Shown here in pieces: positions 23,327 through 34,818 of a DNA stretch of 64,000 bases. Origin of the DNA: Clavulina sp. PMI_390 (Eukaryota; Basidiomycota; Agaricomycetes; Cantharellales; Hydnaceae). Made by a program: the position numbers and the translations under genes. The DNA lies in NCBI GenBank assembly GCA_015039315.1, contig WIDE01000026.1, positions 315,277 through 379,276 on the forward strand, read 5' to 3'. Position 1 is the stretch's first letter; every line of letters starts with the position of its first letter. Under the pieces are notes generated by a model. That model ran no database searches. It was not told the origin of the DNA and worked only from the letters and a program-made list of their open reading frames with translations.

Positions 23327-25422
23327 TTAGTCCTTTTTACCCTTCCTTTCTACGTATGTCTGGTATCTGCAAGTAGAGGGAGAAAGCTATGAGGGCCTGT
23401 TAAGCACGTGATAATAGTCAAATTCGACGTACTGCTGGAAATCCCTATTCAGCTTTTGGTCCTCTGTCAGTTTCTTTTTAGGCGCAGCTTCCACCGGCTC
23501 GCCAGTCCCGCTCCCACCTCCACCCCCAGCAGCGGCAGCAGCGGCCTTGTATTTGGCTTTACGCGCCTTGCGTTTCTCGTCCGCTTCTGCCTGTTTGTCC
23601 ATCTCAAGTAGCTCCTTGACTGAAGGTCCAGCTGAAGAAGAAAAGCCTTGAAGGCGCATGGGTCGTTGAGCCTCTGACTCGTCCTCGGAACCAGATCCAG
23701 TGGCTTGTCCCGAGGCAGGTCTTCGTTTTGCTTCTGAAGCGGGAGAACTTGAGCGACGACGAGGGGATCCAGAGCGCTTCAACACTGGCTTGGTTTCCGG
23801 TGGTGGCTGGCGGGGGACAATAGACGCTAAATCTGGGTCATTATCCCTAAACCAATTACCCATTTTGCTCGATCCGTCTTTCATCTCAACGTCGCTGTTA
23901 TCATCACGCATCTCCTTCCGCTTTCCAGCAGCAATCTTCCTTCGACGTTCCCCGTTTTCTGAGCCAGACTCAGAGTCCGAGTCAGGCTCGGAGGCTTCCC
24001 CATCGGAATCGAGCCCTTTGTACGAGCCCGCACCAGCGAAGATGTCATCATCGTCATCGTCGGCATCAAAGGCGCCCGCTGGTACGATTGGCAAGGCTGA
24101 TTTGGGAGTGAGGTCTTGACGTACAGGCGAGGGAGGCTTAGGGGAGTTTGAGGGTGGAGAAAGTGTAGTAGTTGGTGACGAAGGTTGTGGAGGCTGATCC
24201 AGCGGGGAAGTAGCTGGTGGGGGGAGAGCCTGAGAGTTCTCTGGCAATGCTGATGATTTTGGAGTGGAGGAAGGATGAGTGTCGGTGCTTGCCACCGTTG
24301 GAGCTTTACTGGACGAGGGTGGTGGAATAGTGGCTGGGGGAGCTTGAACGACCACCTTGCGTTTCTTCTTCTTGGGTTTCTCGATGGATTTCTCGGGTTT
24401 AGCACTTGGGGGTGGTGCACCGATAGGTCTGAATTTGCCCATCTGCTTCGCCTTTTCGAGTTTCGCTATCTCAACTGTTGAAGGAGGGGCAGCCTCGTCG
24501 GTAGTAGCAGACGCTCGGGCCTCTTCGCGGCGACGTTTGAGATCTGCGATACGATCCTCACGGGTGCGGCGAGGTTTGGAAGAAATAGCCGTAGGGGCAT
24601 TGCCTGCATCAGTGGAGGAACCGGCACCGGAGAAGGCTGCATCTAGGGCCGCATCTGCATCTGCCTCTTCGTCGGCAGCCGCCCGAGCCTTATTCTGCTC
24701 GAGAAGGGCAAAATCCAGGCCTTGGACATGACAAAATCAGCCACAATAAGAAGGGAGTCGTGGGGAAGGCAGGCTGATGTCACCTTTCACGAGGATCGTA
24801 TGCTCTTCATCACCACCCAAAAATTTCCGCTGCTCTTCGACCTGGGGAGAGAGTGGTTATCAGGATCAATGTTGTAATCAATATAAAGGACGTTTAGGAT
24901 ATACCATAGCTCGATCACTGCCGGCGTTACGCTTCTCAAAGTCCTCCAGTATACCTTCAACCTAGACGAGCCTTGATTAGTGGCAGAAAGTGAGTTATAG
25001 ACAGAGATGGAGCGCGAATTCACCTCGGCATAATCGTTCACTCCGTCTCTTCGTTCAGCAGCCCGGTCGCGAAACTTGTTATTCACTTTGCGAGGTTTGA
25101 AAGCAGGCTTCTCATCCTTGTGCTTTCTTCGGCAAGGGAACGAGGTCATTTAATTCATGTGAGGGTAGAAATGGATTATATCGTGACACGAGTACTCACG
25201 ATGACGATGCTTGTTGGGTGGTTCCTTTTCGAGAGGGTAAGAATCCCCCTCGAGGCTGATTCGTGCCTGCACTTGTTCCAGCATTCGAGCTGGAAGACGC
25301 GTTCAGAAGGGATCGAAAGGAGTCCTAACCACAAACAAAATCAATTTTCAGAATCGCAGCCATGTAGCTTGTCGTGCAGTCTCTATTTGAGCACTACTCT
25401 TCACGCAACATACTTGGTCCAT
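23327..25422 (-). CDS. RED (IK)-like splicing protein, RED N-terminal domain
   Basis: Seven exons (25422-25414, 25324-25200, 25126-25024, 24961-24905, 24841-24784, 24720-23433, 23366-23327) encode 559 residues. The first exon is 9 nt (Met-Asp-Gln) and splices to DSFRSLL, the expected RED start. The RED_N core follows: KPRKVNNKFRDRAAERRDGVNDY, ILEDFEKRN, RKFLGGDEEHTILVKGLDFALL. A long Lys/Pro/Ser-rich low-complexity middle leads to LTEDQKLNRDFQQYQTYVE near the end. Family knowledge: RED/IK acts with SMU1 in spliceosome activation (B complex). The central region is lineage-variable and looks disordered. The last exon is 40 nt. It is divergent from SPT20, with 276 bp between the starts. Confidence 0.85.
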
Positions 25423-25698
25423 AAGTAAAGTAAGTTGCCGCAGATGAGAGGTGGCTGTGCCGTGACGGTGACGGCTGACGTGTGACTCCCACAACCTCGC
25501 GCTTGAATCGAGCAGAGTGAGACTGCTCGCGTTGGGCTGCCTCTCCTCCACGCTGTTCATTTGAGTCTCTAAAGTGCTAGGTGCCATTATCTCACGTGCA
25601 CAGTGGTCTTTCCAAACGCGCTTTCGAGCCCCACGTGTGCCTCTCGTGCGGATCTCCTCCTCGCCTCTGTGACTGCTACATCTGGGTCGTAGGCATCT
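25423..25698. promoter_or_regulatory. shared divergent promoter region, RED-like gene / SPT20
   Basis: Only 276 bp separate the two start codons, so the splicing-factor gene and the SAGA-subunit gene must share a compact bidirectional promoter. No TATA box is evident. Confidence 0.5.
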
Positions 25699-28600
25699 AT
25701 GGCTCTTGTTTATAACCGAAAGAAAGCCGAGGATACACTTTTGAAGACCTATGAAGCCTCTCCACCTTCTCTCACCGTTGATCTCTATGGAGAATTCTGG
25801 AGGTTGAACTCGGGCCCTAACTGTCTCTACTCGACGCCGATCGCTGTGCGTTCTTTCCAAATGGACTATTTGTGCTGAATTCTTACGCTCTGGCTCCCAA
25901 AGGGTATATTGGACCATATCACAGCTCGTCGTGTACCAGTGGACTACCTTGAAATCTTCCACACGCTCAACATACCATTTTATGAAGGTTAGTACCATGA
26001 CTCGTCACTTCATTGACGAAGGATCAAGCTCATCTTGGGCCCTTTAGGCTCACTCATTGTTGACATTCACGATCACCGAGAATTGGCTCCTAATGAAGCT
26101 CCCACCACCGAACGTGTTGTCCTCTGGCCCAACGATGAGGCCGCGTACGCCGAGATCCTGCTTTCGGCAGCCAAAGACTTGGGGAAATGGTCTGACCTAG
26201 ATGCTCTGACATTCGAGGCCAATCAACTCGTGAGTTATCTGGCCCAAGTGAAACCAGTCATCGTCTGACTCACTCCTTCGGCCACCATACATAGATCCAA
26301 AAGGAGCCTGAGTTGCTCCTTGATCCTGATCCTTTAATATCCAAGGTAGTCAACTCAACTCTTGCGGTTACCACTCCACTGCCGTACTCGTTCAAGCGGA
26401 AGCGTGAGGCAGTGGACACGGAGCAGGAGGAGGCCGCCAAACGACAGCGAGCAAAGACCATGAATATCATGAACCCCCGCGCCAATGGGTCGTCGTTTGT
26501 TCCCCAGTAAGTGATCAACCCCCCATGCATCATATTAGCTATTCTAACATCCTTTTGTGACCAGGTTCCAAATATCCAAGTTCGTGGAGTCGATAAGGGA
26601 GGTGGAACGGGTTGAGAAGATGAAAAAAGCTGCAGAAGAGGCATCGGAACCGAAGGCACGGCCGACTGTTCATCCAAGTCATGGTGCCGTTGGCTTTGGG
26701 GGACTGGGGGACGGAGCTACCACAAGGTCTCGTTCAAACACTGCTCAACAGCCTGCTCCACCAGGGCCTTCTGCTATCGTCAGTAATCTTCGACGGCGAA
26801 ACGGCACAATATCACAGCCTGCTCCACCAAAGGTGGATGAAGCGCCCACTCCTACGAATCCACCTCCTGCTCCTGCTGCGATCCTTCAGCAGGCTGCTAC
26901 CCAGCGTCCTCCATCGGCGACGGGTAGACCAATCGCGAACCCTCCATTTCAATCTGGGCCCGTGCCTGGACCTGCAAGACCCAATTCCACTCCTATTCAT
27001 ACTAGCCCTGCCCCACCTCCAGCATCTACTCCACAGGTATCGCAGGCAATACCACAACAAGCACGTCCTAATCCACCACAGGCCATGCCACCACCATCCA
27101 CCCAACCCAATTATCCTCCCAACCGACAAGCACCCTCCCCTTCACAAGCAAGACCTGCGGTTCCCCAGCATCCGATGATGCCAAATCCGGCGGCAACCCC
27201 AACAAATCGACCGTATCCAATTCCCCCACAGATGTCGCAGCAGCATCAACAGCTTCAGCAGCTTCAACACCAGGCGGCACAACAGCAGATGAATGCGAAC
27301 CTCGCTGCCACACAAATAACACGGTCTACACCGACCCCAAATCCCCAGCAAAACCTTTTACCATCCCAACAACAAAACTTGGCAGCCCTCGCTGCGGCTC
27401 GCGGTCCAAACAACCGCACCCCGGCGCAGCACATGTCTCCCCCTCAGGCTGCCCAGCCACCGCCAGCAAATGTTTCACCACCAAACCCCGCAACGCAGCA
27501 GCAGCTGCAAGCCTTACAGGCTGCTGCGATGCGGTATCCTGGTGGTATCCCAGGTCTCACGGGACCCGGTGGCCAACTACAACTTAACCAGCTGCCTCCT
27601 AATATACTTCAGATGCTACAGCAACAGCGCGCGAATGGCCAGCCTGTCAATCCTCAGGCATTAGCTGCGTATATGGCAAACCGAGCAGCTGTCGCCGCCG
27701 GCGCTGGCGGTGGCGCTCCAAATGCAGCAGGTCAACCTGGCATCCCACAACACGCTCCCCCCGCTGCCCAGGGCGCGCAGCAACGTCCTGGGGTCATGCC
27801 CGCGGCCAACGCTCTGGCTGCCGCGGCAAACACCAACCCCGCGTTGGCGGCGCAGATCATGGCGCATAATCGCCAACAGCAGATGCAACAACACCTCGCT
27901 ATGCAGCGACTCCAACAGGCATCCCAGCCCCAACAAGCATCAGGTGTGTCAAATCCACCTCCAAATCCCCCTGGAGCACTGCAGCAGCCGCAACAGGAGC
28001 AACCCCAGCAACCTCGACCCCCTCCGACCCCTCAACAACTCGCGAACATCTTGAACCACCTCAGAGCCATTTCAACCGAAAATATGACCCCTGAGCAAAA
28101 GATGGTTCATCAACAACGAATCAATTCAATTGTGGGAGTGTTAAAAGCTGCAGCTCAGGCTAGTCAAGCAGGCCAGGCGAGTCAAGCAGGGCTTGCAAAT
28201 GGTCAAACAAATCCGCACGTTGCTGCAGTTCCTCAGCAGGGCTCGTCTTTGAATGCAAATACGCAGCCCCAATTGGGCGCAGGAGCCCCCGGCCCAAGCG
28301 CTCCACAGCCAAACCCCAATCCAGCGGGCGCACCAGCTGGTGGAGCGGTTCCGCTCCCAAGAGCCACTCTAGTGAACATAATTACCACTCTCCAGCAGTA
28401 CGCCCCTCATCCCCAACAATTCACACAGGTCATGGAACGTTTACAGACGATCCACCCGAGTGTGAATGTACAAGAGTTGTGGCGGAAGTTCTCCGTGACT
28501 ATCCAGCAGCAGGGTGCAGCCCACATGCAGGCACAGGCACAGGCCCAAGCACAAGCACAGGCACAAGCCCAGGCTCAAGCTCAGGCTCAGGCACAAGCCC

Positions 28601-28788
28601 AGGCCCAGGCCCAAGGCCAGCAGCTCGCCCAGAATGGAACGGTCCCACAAGGCCAACAGTCACATTTCAACCTGGCTCCAGTCGGCCCCGGCTTCGTCCC
28701 TAACTGGCGGGGTCGGGCCGCATCTCAGATTCAGCCCAACCAGCAGCTTCAGCAGCCACCTCCTGGCATGGGGAGAGGGGGCCGATGA
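25699..28788 (+). CDS. SPT20: SPT20-domain SAGA complex subunit
   Basis: Five exons (25699-25845, 25903-25987, 26048-26229, 26295-26506, 26565-28788) encode 949 residues. The Spt20 domain lies in the first ~200 residues: LKTYEASPPSLTVDLYGEFW, VDYLEIFHTLNIPFYEG, LIVDIHDHR, ERVVLWPND and LDPDPLISKVVN. After it comes FQISKFVESIREVERVEK, then about 650 residues of Pro/Gln/Ala/Asn-rich sequence ending in an Ala-Gln repeat and a Gly/Arg tail. Family knowledge: Spt20 is needed for the structural integrity of the SAGA histone acetyltransferase complex. The Gln-rich tail may support transcriptional condensate-type interactions, which is inference. The start at 25699 follows the domain start, but an earlier Met cannot be excluded. 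Confidence 0.9.
28528..28614 (+). repeat. CAG/CAA-GCN hexanucleotide repeat coding for an Ala-Gln run
   Basis: Alternating Gln and Ala codons run for 29 codons near the SPT20 C-terminus. Both codons vary (CAG/CAA; GCA/GCC/GCT), so it is an imperfect minisatellite-like repeat that may vary in length among strains. Confidence 0.9.
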
Positions 28789-29057
28789 TGAGTATCATTA
28801 TTCCTGTTCCAAGTCTCCTTCAATGTTCTTTATTTGATTACCATGATTTGACACGATACTGCCACGATTTCTGGGTATTTTCACTTTAAATTTGTTGTTA
28901 ACTACCCCACTTATGGTTTCGCTTTGTATTACCATCCTGGCAGTTGGCTAGTTACGCAAGATTCAATCCGGTTGTTCTGCTTATATTTGAGGAGAGTGTG
29001 GGTACTATTTGGCGATGTCGTCTAACATACAAGAAACGCTTGGTATATTTTGTGCTT

Positions 29058-30214
29058 TCACTGCAAGAACAGCTCCTTGAGAATTCGGATGGTGTCAGCA
29101 GGGCTTGTTACAGAGTGGCCGATGGTGCGAGGGTCGGTGAAAATTTCATAGTCGTTGCCGCCCTAAGAATCATACGGTAATGCCTCAGCGCTCTTATCAT
29201 TCTAATCGCGGGAAGCGACCATACCTTGTACGTCTTGTCTCCGAAAAAGTGAATCTCCGTGAAGCCCTCATTCTCAACATGGTTCAAAGCATAGGTCTTA
29301 TCCCAGCCATTGGGGAAGACGTCAAATGAGATTTGACCTCCGATCGAATAAGTCAAGCCATAATCGGGGAATTTGGCCTTGAGTGCCTCGACGAATTTCT
29401 TCCGCAGTCCGTGCTCCTAGGATCGGAGAGCACAATCAGTGGTCTTAATCAGTTGCCGAGCATCAGGGAAGGATCAACAAACCAGGTCAAACTTCTCGAA
29501 ATCATTGCGTTCCTGGGTGCTAATCAAGGGGGTCAGAGCTGGTTTCGGAGCCACAAGGCAAAGTGTTCTCACGTCGCATTTCGTCCGATCGGGCTAACAT
29601 TGATCATACCGTTCCTGAACTCCACAAATGTGCCACTACAGCGAAATTGTCGATCAGCCAAGGGACGTTTCGGGAAACTATTTTTATACCTACCGCTTGA
29701 CCGGGACATCCATGTCCGCAAGATAGTGTAGGATAAAGTTGACAAGAGGCTTGTAGCGTTCTTCCCCGATGAACTTGATGAACGATTGAGAGGGAAGTTG
29801 CTTGCCAAGCTTGTAGGCAGTGAGGCCATTCTCAGCAAAGCAGTAGTCAAACTTCTCCGTCACTATGATGGGCGAGTCGATGAGTGCACGTCAAGTAAAT
29901 TCCGCTGAGGACACTTCCGCACATACATGGAACGCCATCAGTCTCGAGCTGCTCCGCAATCTTCACGAAATCGGAACCTCCCAAGCTTCCAATGACAGCC
30001 TTTTTCCTAACCTCCCTCAATGTCTCGAGCATCTCGGGAGATGCGCCCTGATAACGTGTCACCCAAAACAACAAACGTGCCAAGGCACACAATCAGAATT
30101 CTAGCACGATGACACGCGATAGAGCCTTCTTACCAGGCGCGCAGGGGTAAGAGTCCCATCAACATCGAACAGAACAAGTGTCTTTCCGAGAGGACGGTCA
30201 GTAAAGCTCGCCAT
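29058..30214 (-). CDS. SEC53: phosphomannomutase
   Basis: Seven exons (30214-30134, 30047-29927, 29862-29694, 29635-29573, 29519-29483, 29416-29225, 29162-29058) encode 255 residues, matching the usual length (yeast Sec53 is 254). The HAD nucleophile motif is [10 protein letters not shown] (Asp 17 and 19). Next come [55 protein letters not shown] and a closing [14 protein letters not shown] with TIGHSV. It converts mannose-6-phosphate to mannose-1-phosphate for GDP-mannose, feeding N-glycosylation and GPI anchors in the cytosol. All catalytic residues are present. Exon 5 is 37 nt. The symbol follows the yeast orthologue. Confidence 0.96.
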
Positions 30215-30638
30215 TTGGAGTAGATTGCGGAATCGAGGAAGCGGAGGCACGTTTGTTTGGCTCTATTTTATATAGCACATATTTGAATTGACAGGAATCC
30301 TCTACGGACGGCGAAGTAAAAGCGTACATTTGGGGAAATACGTGGAACCAACGAAGGGGGTATATATGGCAGAAATGAACGAAAATATGCTTCTCATACG
30401 TGGCCAAAAAAACAGTGATGGCGCAGCCGATCACACGCCCTAGGACACTGTCAATAATTAACAGCTCCCTCGAAGCCCGCCCGATGACTTCGACTTGGGC
30501 AAATATATATCGAACAATCAATAGCTTCGGTTTCACAGGATAAATAATCATCTTGATGTCCCATTTGGTAGCCGAGTGGTCCCTCATTACGGTAACCGTT
30601 GGGTACTGAGCCCATTGGACCGTGAGGGGGAGTAAATG
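30215..30638. other. intergenic between two minus-strand genes
   Basis: The 424 bp carry the phosphomannomutase promoter and the 3' end of the upstream unknown gene. There is an open 129-codon frame at 30198-30587 without motifs, judged chance. Confidence 0.4.
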
Positions 30639-32168
30639 TCATGATCGTGTTGGTATCAAAGATCGTATGCGCATTGCGACCGAGGCAACAAATGCCATCA
30701 TGTAATTTGGTTTGGGAGTGAGTAGAGGTTCTGGGGTCCTGTCTCGCGCGACTCGAGGGAATTGACGGTGGATGGTGTTTGACATGCGACTGAGCAAGCC
30801 AGTGGATCGATCAGCGAGCGTGCCCCAGAGCTCTTTTGCAGTCCGACGACGGATGAGAGGAGAGGTCAGCACAGACGGGATAGGAATAGGGTCAGGAGAT
30901 GGTGGTACCGGGGACTTGTGAATGGGGGTGATATCTGGGACCTTGGTGTCGATATATGCTAATGTGTCAGGACGCGAGAGCGGTGGTACCTTTGTATCGC
31001 GCAATAGGCACTCGTCCACGAGCACTCGAGTCTTCCGTTGTACATGAGAGACTTGAGAGCCTCCAAGAGCAACGGTGGCCCTAATCCCAAGGGACACGAC
31101 GGATATGATAGATGATGCTGGATGCACAGTTCCGCGGATACGCTCAAAGACCTGCATGTCCCCAGTATTCCACCGGGCGCTCGGCATCACGGTGTAGGGC
31201 TCGAAGTTATATTTAATAATATCCCGTTTTACAACGCAATTCCAGGCATATCCTCGTCGCAAAAGTGCCATGAGACGAGAACGTGGCAAACAAGGAAGAA
31301 GGTCCTGACGATTGACGACGCCACGGAGGGCGGCAATCCAATCATCCTCGATTGAATGAAATAGCTGAAGGAGGAGCTCGGTTTTGCGGTCCTCGCTCAT
31401 AATCGCTTCGAACGTTTGAAATTTCTTTGATCTCCATTCGCCTACATTCAGTTGGAGATCTGTGATAGTGCGTGTCAGCAGCCTTGAATTGGGTAGGGAT
31501 ATTTGGAAATGCTCACTTGATTTCATCAACCGATCATAGTCATTCCTAAATGCCTCATCGTCCGTACAGCTTGAGCATGGATGGAACGGGACGAATACGC
31601 CCTTGTACAAGTGGTGATTTATGATAGAGATCAGCGAGAAGTGGGCATAATCGTCGATAGAAGTGAAGTTGGTCCCGGGTTTCATGAGGCACCTGCTCCC
31701 ATCGGTTTCGGATACAATCACCCGTAAATCGCACTCATAGGCTGTCGGTAATGTTTGGACAAAGTTATCGACACAATCATCGCTGAATCTCTCCAAGTCC
31801 TTCATGAGGTCGTCAAACTGTATCAGTGCTCTGTTGGCGTCCGATCCCACACCCTTGAGAATCTCGTCAAAAACAGGATTATTGTGGTCCCGAGATGGCT
31901 TGAACTGGTACTGATTGATGCTAGCATGTGGGCGAATAGGAGGGTACGGTGGTGGTGCGGTATTAAGCGGCAAAGAATTTTGTGAAACTAACGAACGATG
32001 ATTCAGAATGCAGCCGGCGCGGTCGAGGGTAGGTAGATGAGTTTATTGAGCCTCGTTTTGCCAGGAGAAGTCGTACTCACGTGGGCTAGTAACGGCCCAC
32101 GAGGACCACGCTCGTCGAAGATCCCAGCGTGGAAGTGTAGGAGGAGGAGGACGCTTGAAGAGTGCCAT
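30639..32168 (-). CDS. unrecognised protein, 459 aa
   Basis: Exons 32168-32081, 31987-31517 and 31459-30639; the 57-nt second intron is 3n and stop-free, so it might also be translated. The protein has a Pro-rich N-terminus, then a folded-looking part (residues about 55-350) with segments such as RALIQFDDLMKDLERFSDD, AYECDLRVIVSETDGSRC, a CSSC pair, and GYAWNCVVKRDIIKYNFEP. A Pro/Ser linker follows (about 370-395) and a basic C-terminus with a short hydrophobic patch, NYMMAFVASVAMRIR. I recognise no family. It may be a lineage-specific Agaricomycete gene. The start at 32168 rests on frame continuity and a GTGAGT donor. Confidence 0.6.
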
Positions 32169-32942
32169 TGGTGCTGGAGGAACTGTTCGCTATGAAATAT
32201 TGAATTGGTACAGGTCGCGATTCCGCGATGGAGGTAGGACGGAGCAAGATAGGAAGGATGGGGAGAGCAAGCGAAGAGCAGGGGGAGGCAGGCGATCGGT
32301 AAAGTATTCTGGCCAGAGGGTGTACAGCACAAACAGACGCCGGGCTTGTAGCCTGCAGGCGGCGGAAATAACTGTGATGCCGTGTCAGCGGTGTAGCATT
32401 AATCTCATGGGAGAATCACACAGCGATAAGGAAGGCGCTCGCTATGGGCAGTTCAGTCATAATGAGGCACATCTGGGGTCATTGGCTGTGCAGATCGAAA
32501 CTAGAGTTGATACGAGGGCAACAATCAAGGATCTCATTGAGTACCATGAGGCACTCTCAAAAAGCATGCGCGAGTGGCCGTCAAAGACTAAATCCGTTTG
32601 AGTGCAGGCTGATCAAACATGCGGCAATAGCGTGTATCAATCACTATAGTAAACATCGCCTCAACCTCTCTAGCTCAGAGCTCGTGTCTAACACACTGCC
32701 CCCTAACCATGATAAACTTCGTCATAACGGCGTCGGTCATGAAGTATAATAGGATGATGAGAGGAACCTCCCCCTCCTCAGAACATCAAGGCCACTCTGA
32801 CCAAAGTGCGTACACTTGTCAAAGGATAATTTAGAGTATTCTGACCGTTGTTGGCGACACCTTCTTGACTCATCTATCCCTATAGGCCGTTAGATCCAAT
32901 ATTGACTCGATAATACCATTCATTTTCAGCCCATTGCGGTCC
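32169..32942. other. divergent intergenic region with a small plus-strand ORF
   Basis: The 774 bp lie between the unknown minus-strand gene and the Hsp70-like gene. From an ATG at 32407 a plus-strand frame reads 64 codons to 32601 with a helical charged end (IKDLIEYHEALSKSM). It has no known motif and may be chance. Confidence 0.3.
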
Positions 32943-34783
32943 ATGTCTGACGAACATCTCGCGATCTGCATCGATATTGGTACGGTCACTAGCGCAGTCT
33001 CAGTGTGCTGGCGTCGCCCTGGAGGTTCGTGGACATGGTCAAAATTCTACTGCGTCTATTGATTGTGTGGGTGGTCTCAGTGCTTGAGCCATTCATTGCG
33101 AACGTGTCTCGCTGGCCGGGACAGGAAGATAGGATATTCCTGGAGTACACATGTTCTGCGCTGGTGTACTCGGATAGAAACCAAGTACGCTGGCCAATCA
33201 CTATTGAATCGAATGTTGGATACTGAATGATTACATCAACAGCTTGTTGCATGCGGCGCCGAAGCGTATACTAATGAGATGAAGAGGAATGTCGATGATT
33301 CCGGGTACCATCTCGTAGAGCACTTCAAGATGAATCTACATCCCGCGGCTCTCGTCCGTGAACGCGGTCATCAAGTGCGGGGCAAGTGTTCATACTATAT
33401 TTTGGGCTCCCCGTCAACAATACTGATCTTCTAGTGATCAACTAGCTTTACCTCGGGGTATTACACTCGAGACCGTATATGCCGACTTCCTCAATTATCT
33501 CATACAACAAACACGCCGCCATGTTAAAGATTCCGTTGGTGTTGATCCTTGGCCTGCCATGCAGAGTCGGACACAAATTCTCCTGACTCATCCTAATCGG
33601 TGGGGAGACATTGAGCAAAAGTTTTTGCAAAAAGTTGTTGCAAATTCCGGGATCATGACTCTGGAAGAGACAGCCCGTCGTCTTTTATTCGCGGAGGAGG
33701 GCGAAGCTGCCGCATCTTTTTGCATTCCAGCAAGTGGCATCCAGCAACCGTTCGCAGTATGCGTCTCAATACCCCTTGTGATATCCGCGTTTATTGACTT
33801 GCACATCTATCACGCCTAGCTGGGCACGAACATTATTATTTGCGACGCTGGAGGATCGACAACTGACATCTCAGCATACAAAGTCAGCAAAGGCCCTCGC
33901 AAAGTGACTACTTTGAAAGAGCTTAGTGTTCCGGTTTGTGAGTCCTGGTATATCCATTCGTGCAAAACTCGCTCTCACTCAAGCACTTCTGCAAGGTTTG
34001 CCGGCCGGTGGTGTGCAGGTTGATGAAACGTTCATTCACTTCCTCACATCCCAGTTGAAGCAGCTAGTAGACTCTCAAGAGCTGCAGGAGGATGACGTGA
34101 AGGATATTATCATTGAGGGGAGAGAAGAATTCCATGACGTCGCGAAGCGAAAGTTTACATCGCGAGAAGACCGCACATGCGAGGTTAGAATCGGCGGTCG
34201 ATGGCTGACCTCGCGACTGCTGCCGATTCGGAAAGGCATCTATAATCTCACAGGGTTGGTCCACTTACTCTTGAAAGCGCATCGTATTACCACGCGAGAC
34301 TAACTAGCTGTCCCAAGGCCAGATATGGCTCGCTGCTTTGACCCATCAGTTGAGCAGACTGCGACTGCTCTTGGTTCTTTCTTCAACAATCGTGCGGGGT
34401 CGAGCCAACCCACCGTATGTTCTCCAAGGATGATGCACATCTCTCCCTCCTTGCTTACACATTTTCTCTGTAGTATTTGATGCTTACGGGTGGATTTGGC
34501 GAAAGCCTTTATCTTCGCAGCGAGCTTCGGCGCCTGTTCGGAGACTCGGTGACTCTCGCGAACCAGCTCAAGTACGATCGAGATATCAATATACATCCAT
34601 TGCTGCTGACTCATGCCGCTTTTCTCTTCTTTTGTGCTGCCACAACCGATTCTCAGCCAGAAAGCCGTGGCTGTGGGAGGCCTTAGACTCCTCACTGACA
34701 GGACTGGGCTGTACCGCATTCAAAGGAAGGAGCGTCCATGGTACACGAGGATTGCTGATTTCTTCAGCCTGGTGTTTTACTAA
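32943..34783 (+). CDS. Hsp70-like (actin-fold ATPase) protein, short form
   Basis: Nine exons (32943-33024, 33081-33184, 33243-33385, 33435-33756, 33820-33937, 33996-34254, 34318-34414, 34474-34571, 34657-34783) encode 449 residues. Phosphate loop 1 is ICIDIGTVTSAVS (Asp 11), loop 2 IIICDAGGSTTDIS (about 223-236), and the adenosine motif LTGGFGESLYL (about 379-389). Other family landmarks are VSRWPGQEDR, ITLETVYADFLNYL and ILLTHPNRW. The protein stops soon after the nucleotide-binding domain, so it lacks the substrate-binding domain of DnaK-type chaperones. Such Hsp70-like ATPases are expanded in mushrooms and relatives; their roles are unclear. Its 3' end is only 35 bp from the end of the convergent HAD gene. 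Confidence 0.85.
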
Positions 34784-34818
34784 ACTATAGACGTATACCT
34801 CAATGACTGCCCTGGCAC

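Noticed and set aside
30198..30587. 129-codon minus frame upstream of phosphomannomutase
   Set aside because: It overlaps the start codon of phosphomannomutase and has no motif or splice context.
32155..32601. 148-codon plus frame opposite the start of the unknown gene
   Set aside because: The first part is antisense to a coding exon; only a 64-codon part starting at ATG 32407 is possible, and it has no support.
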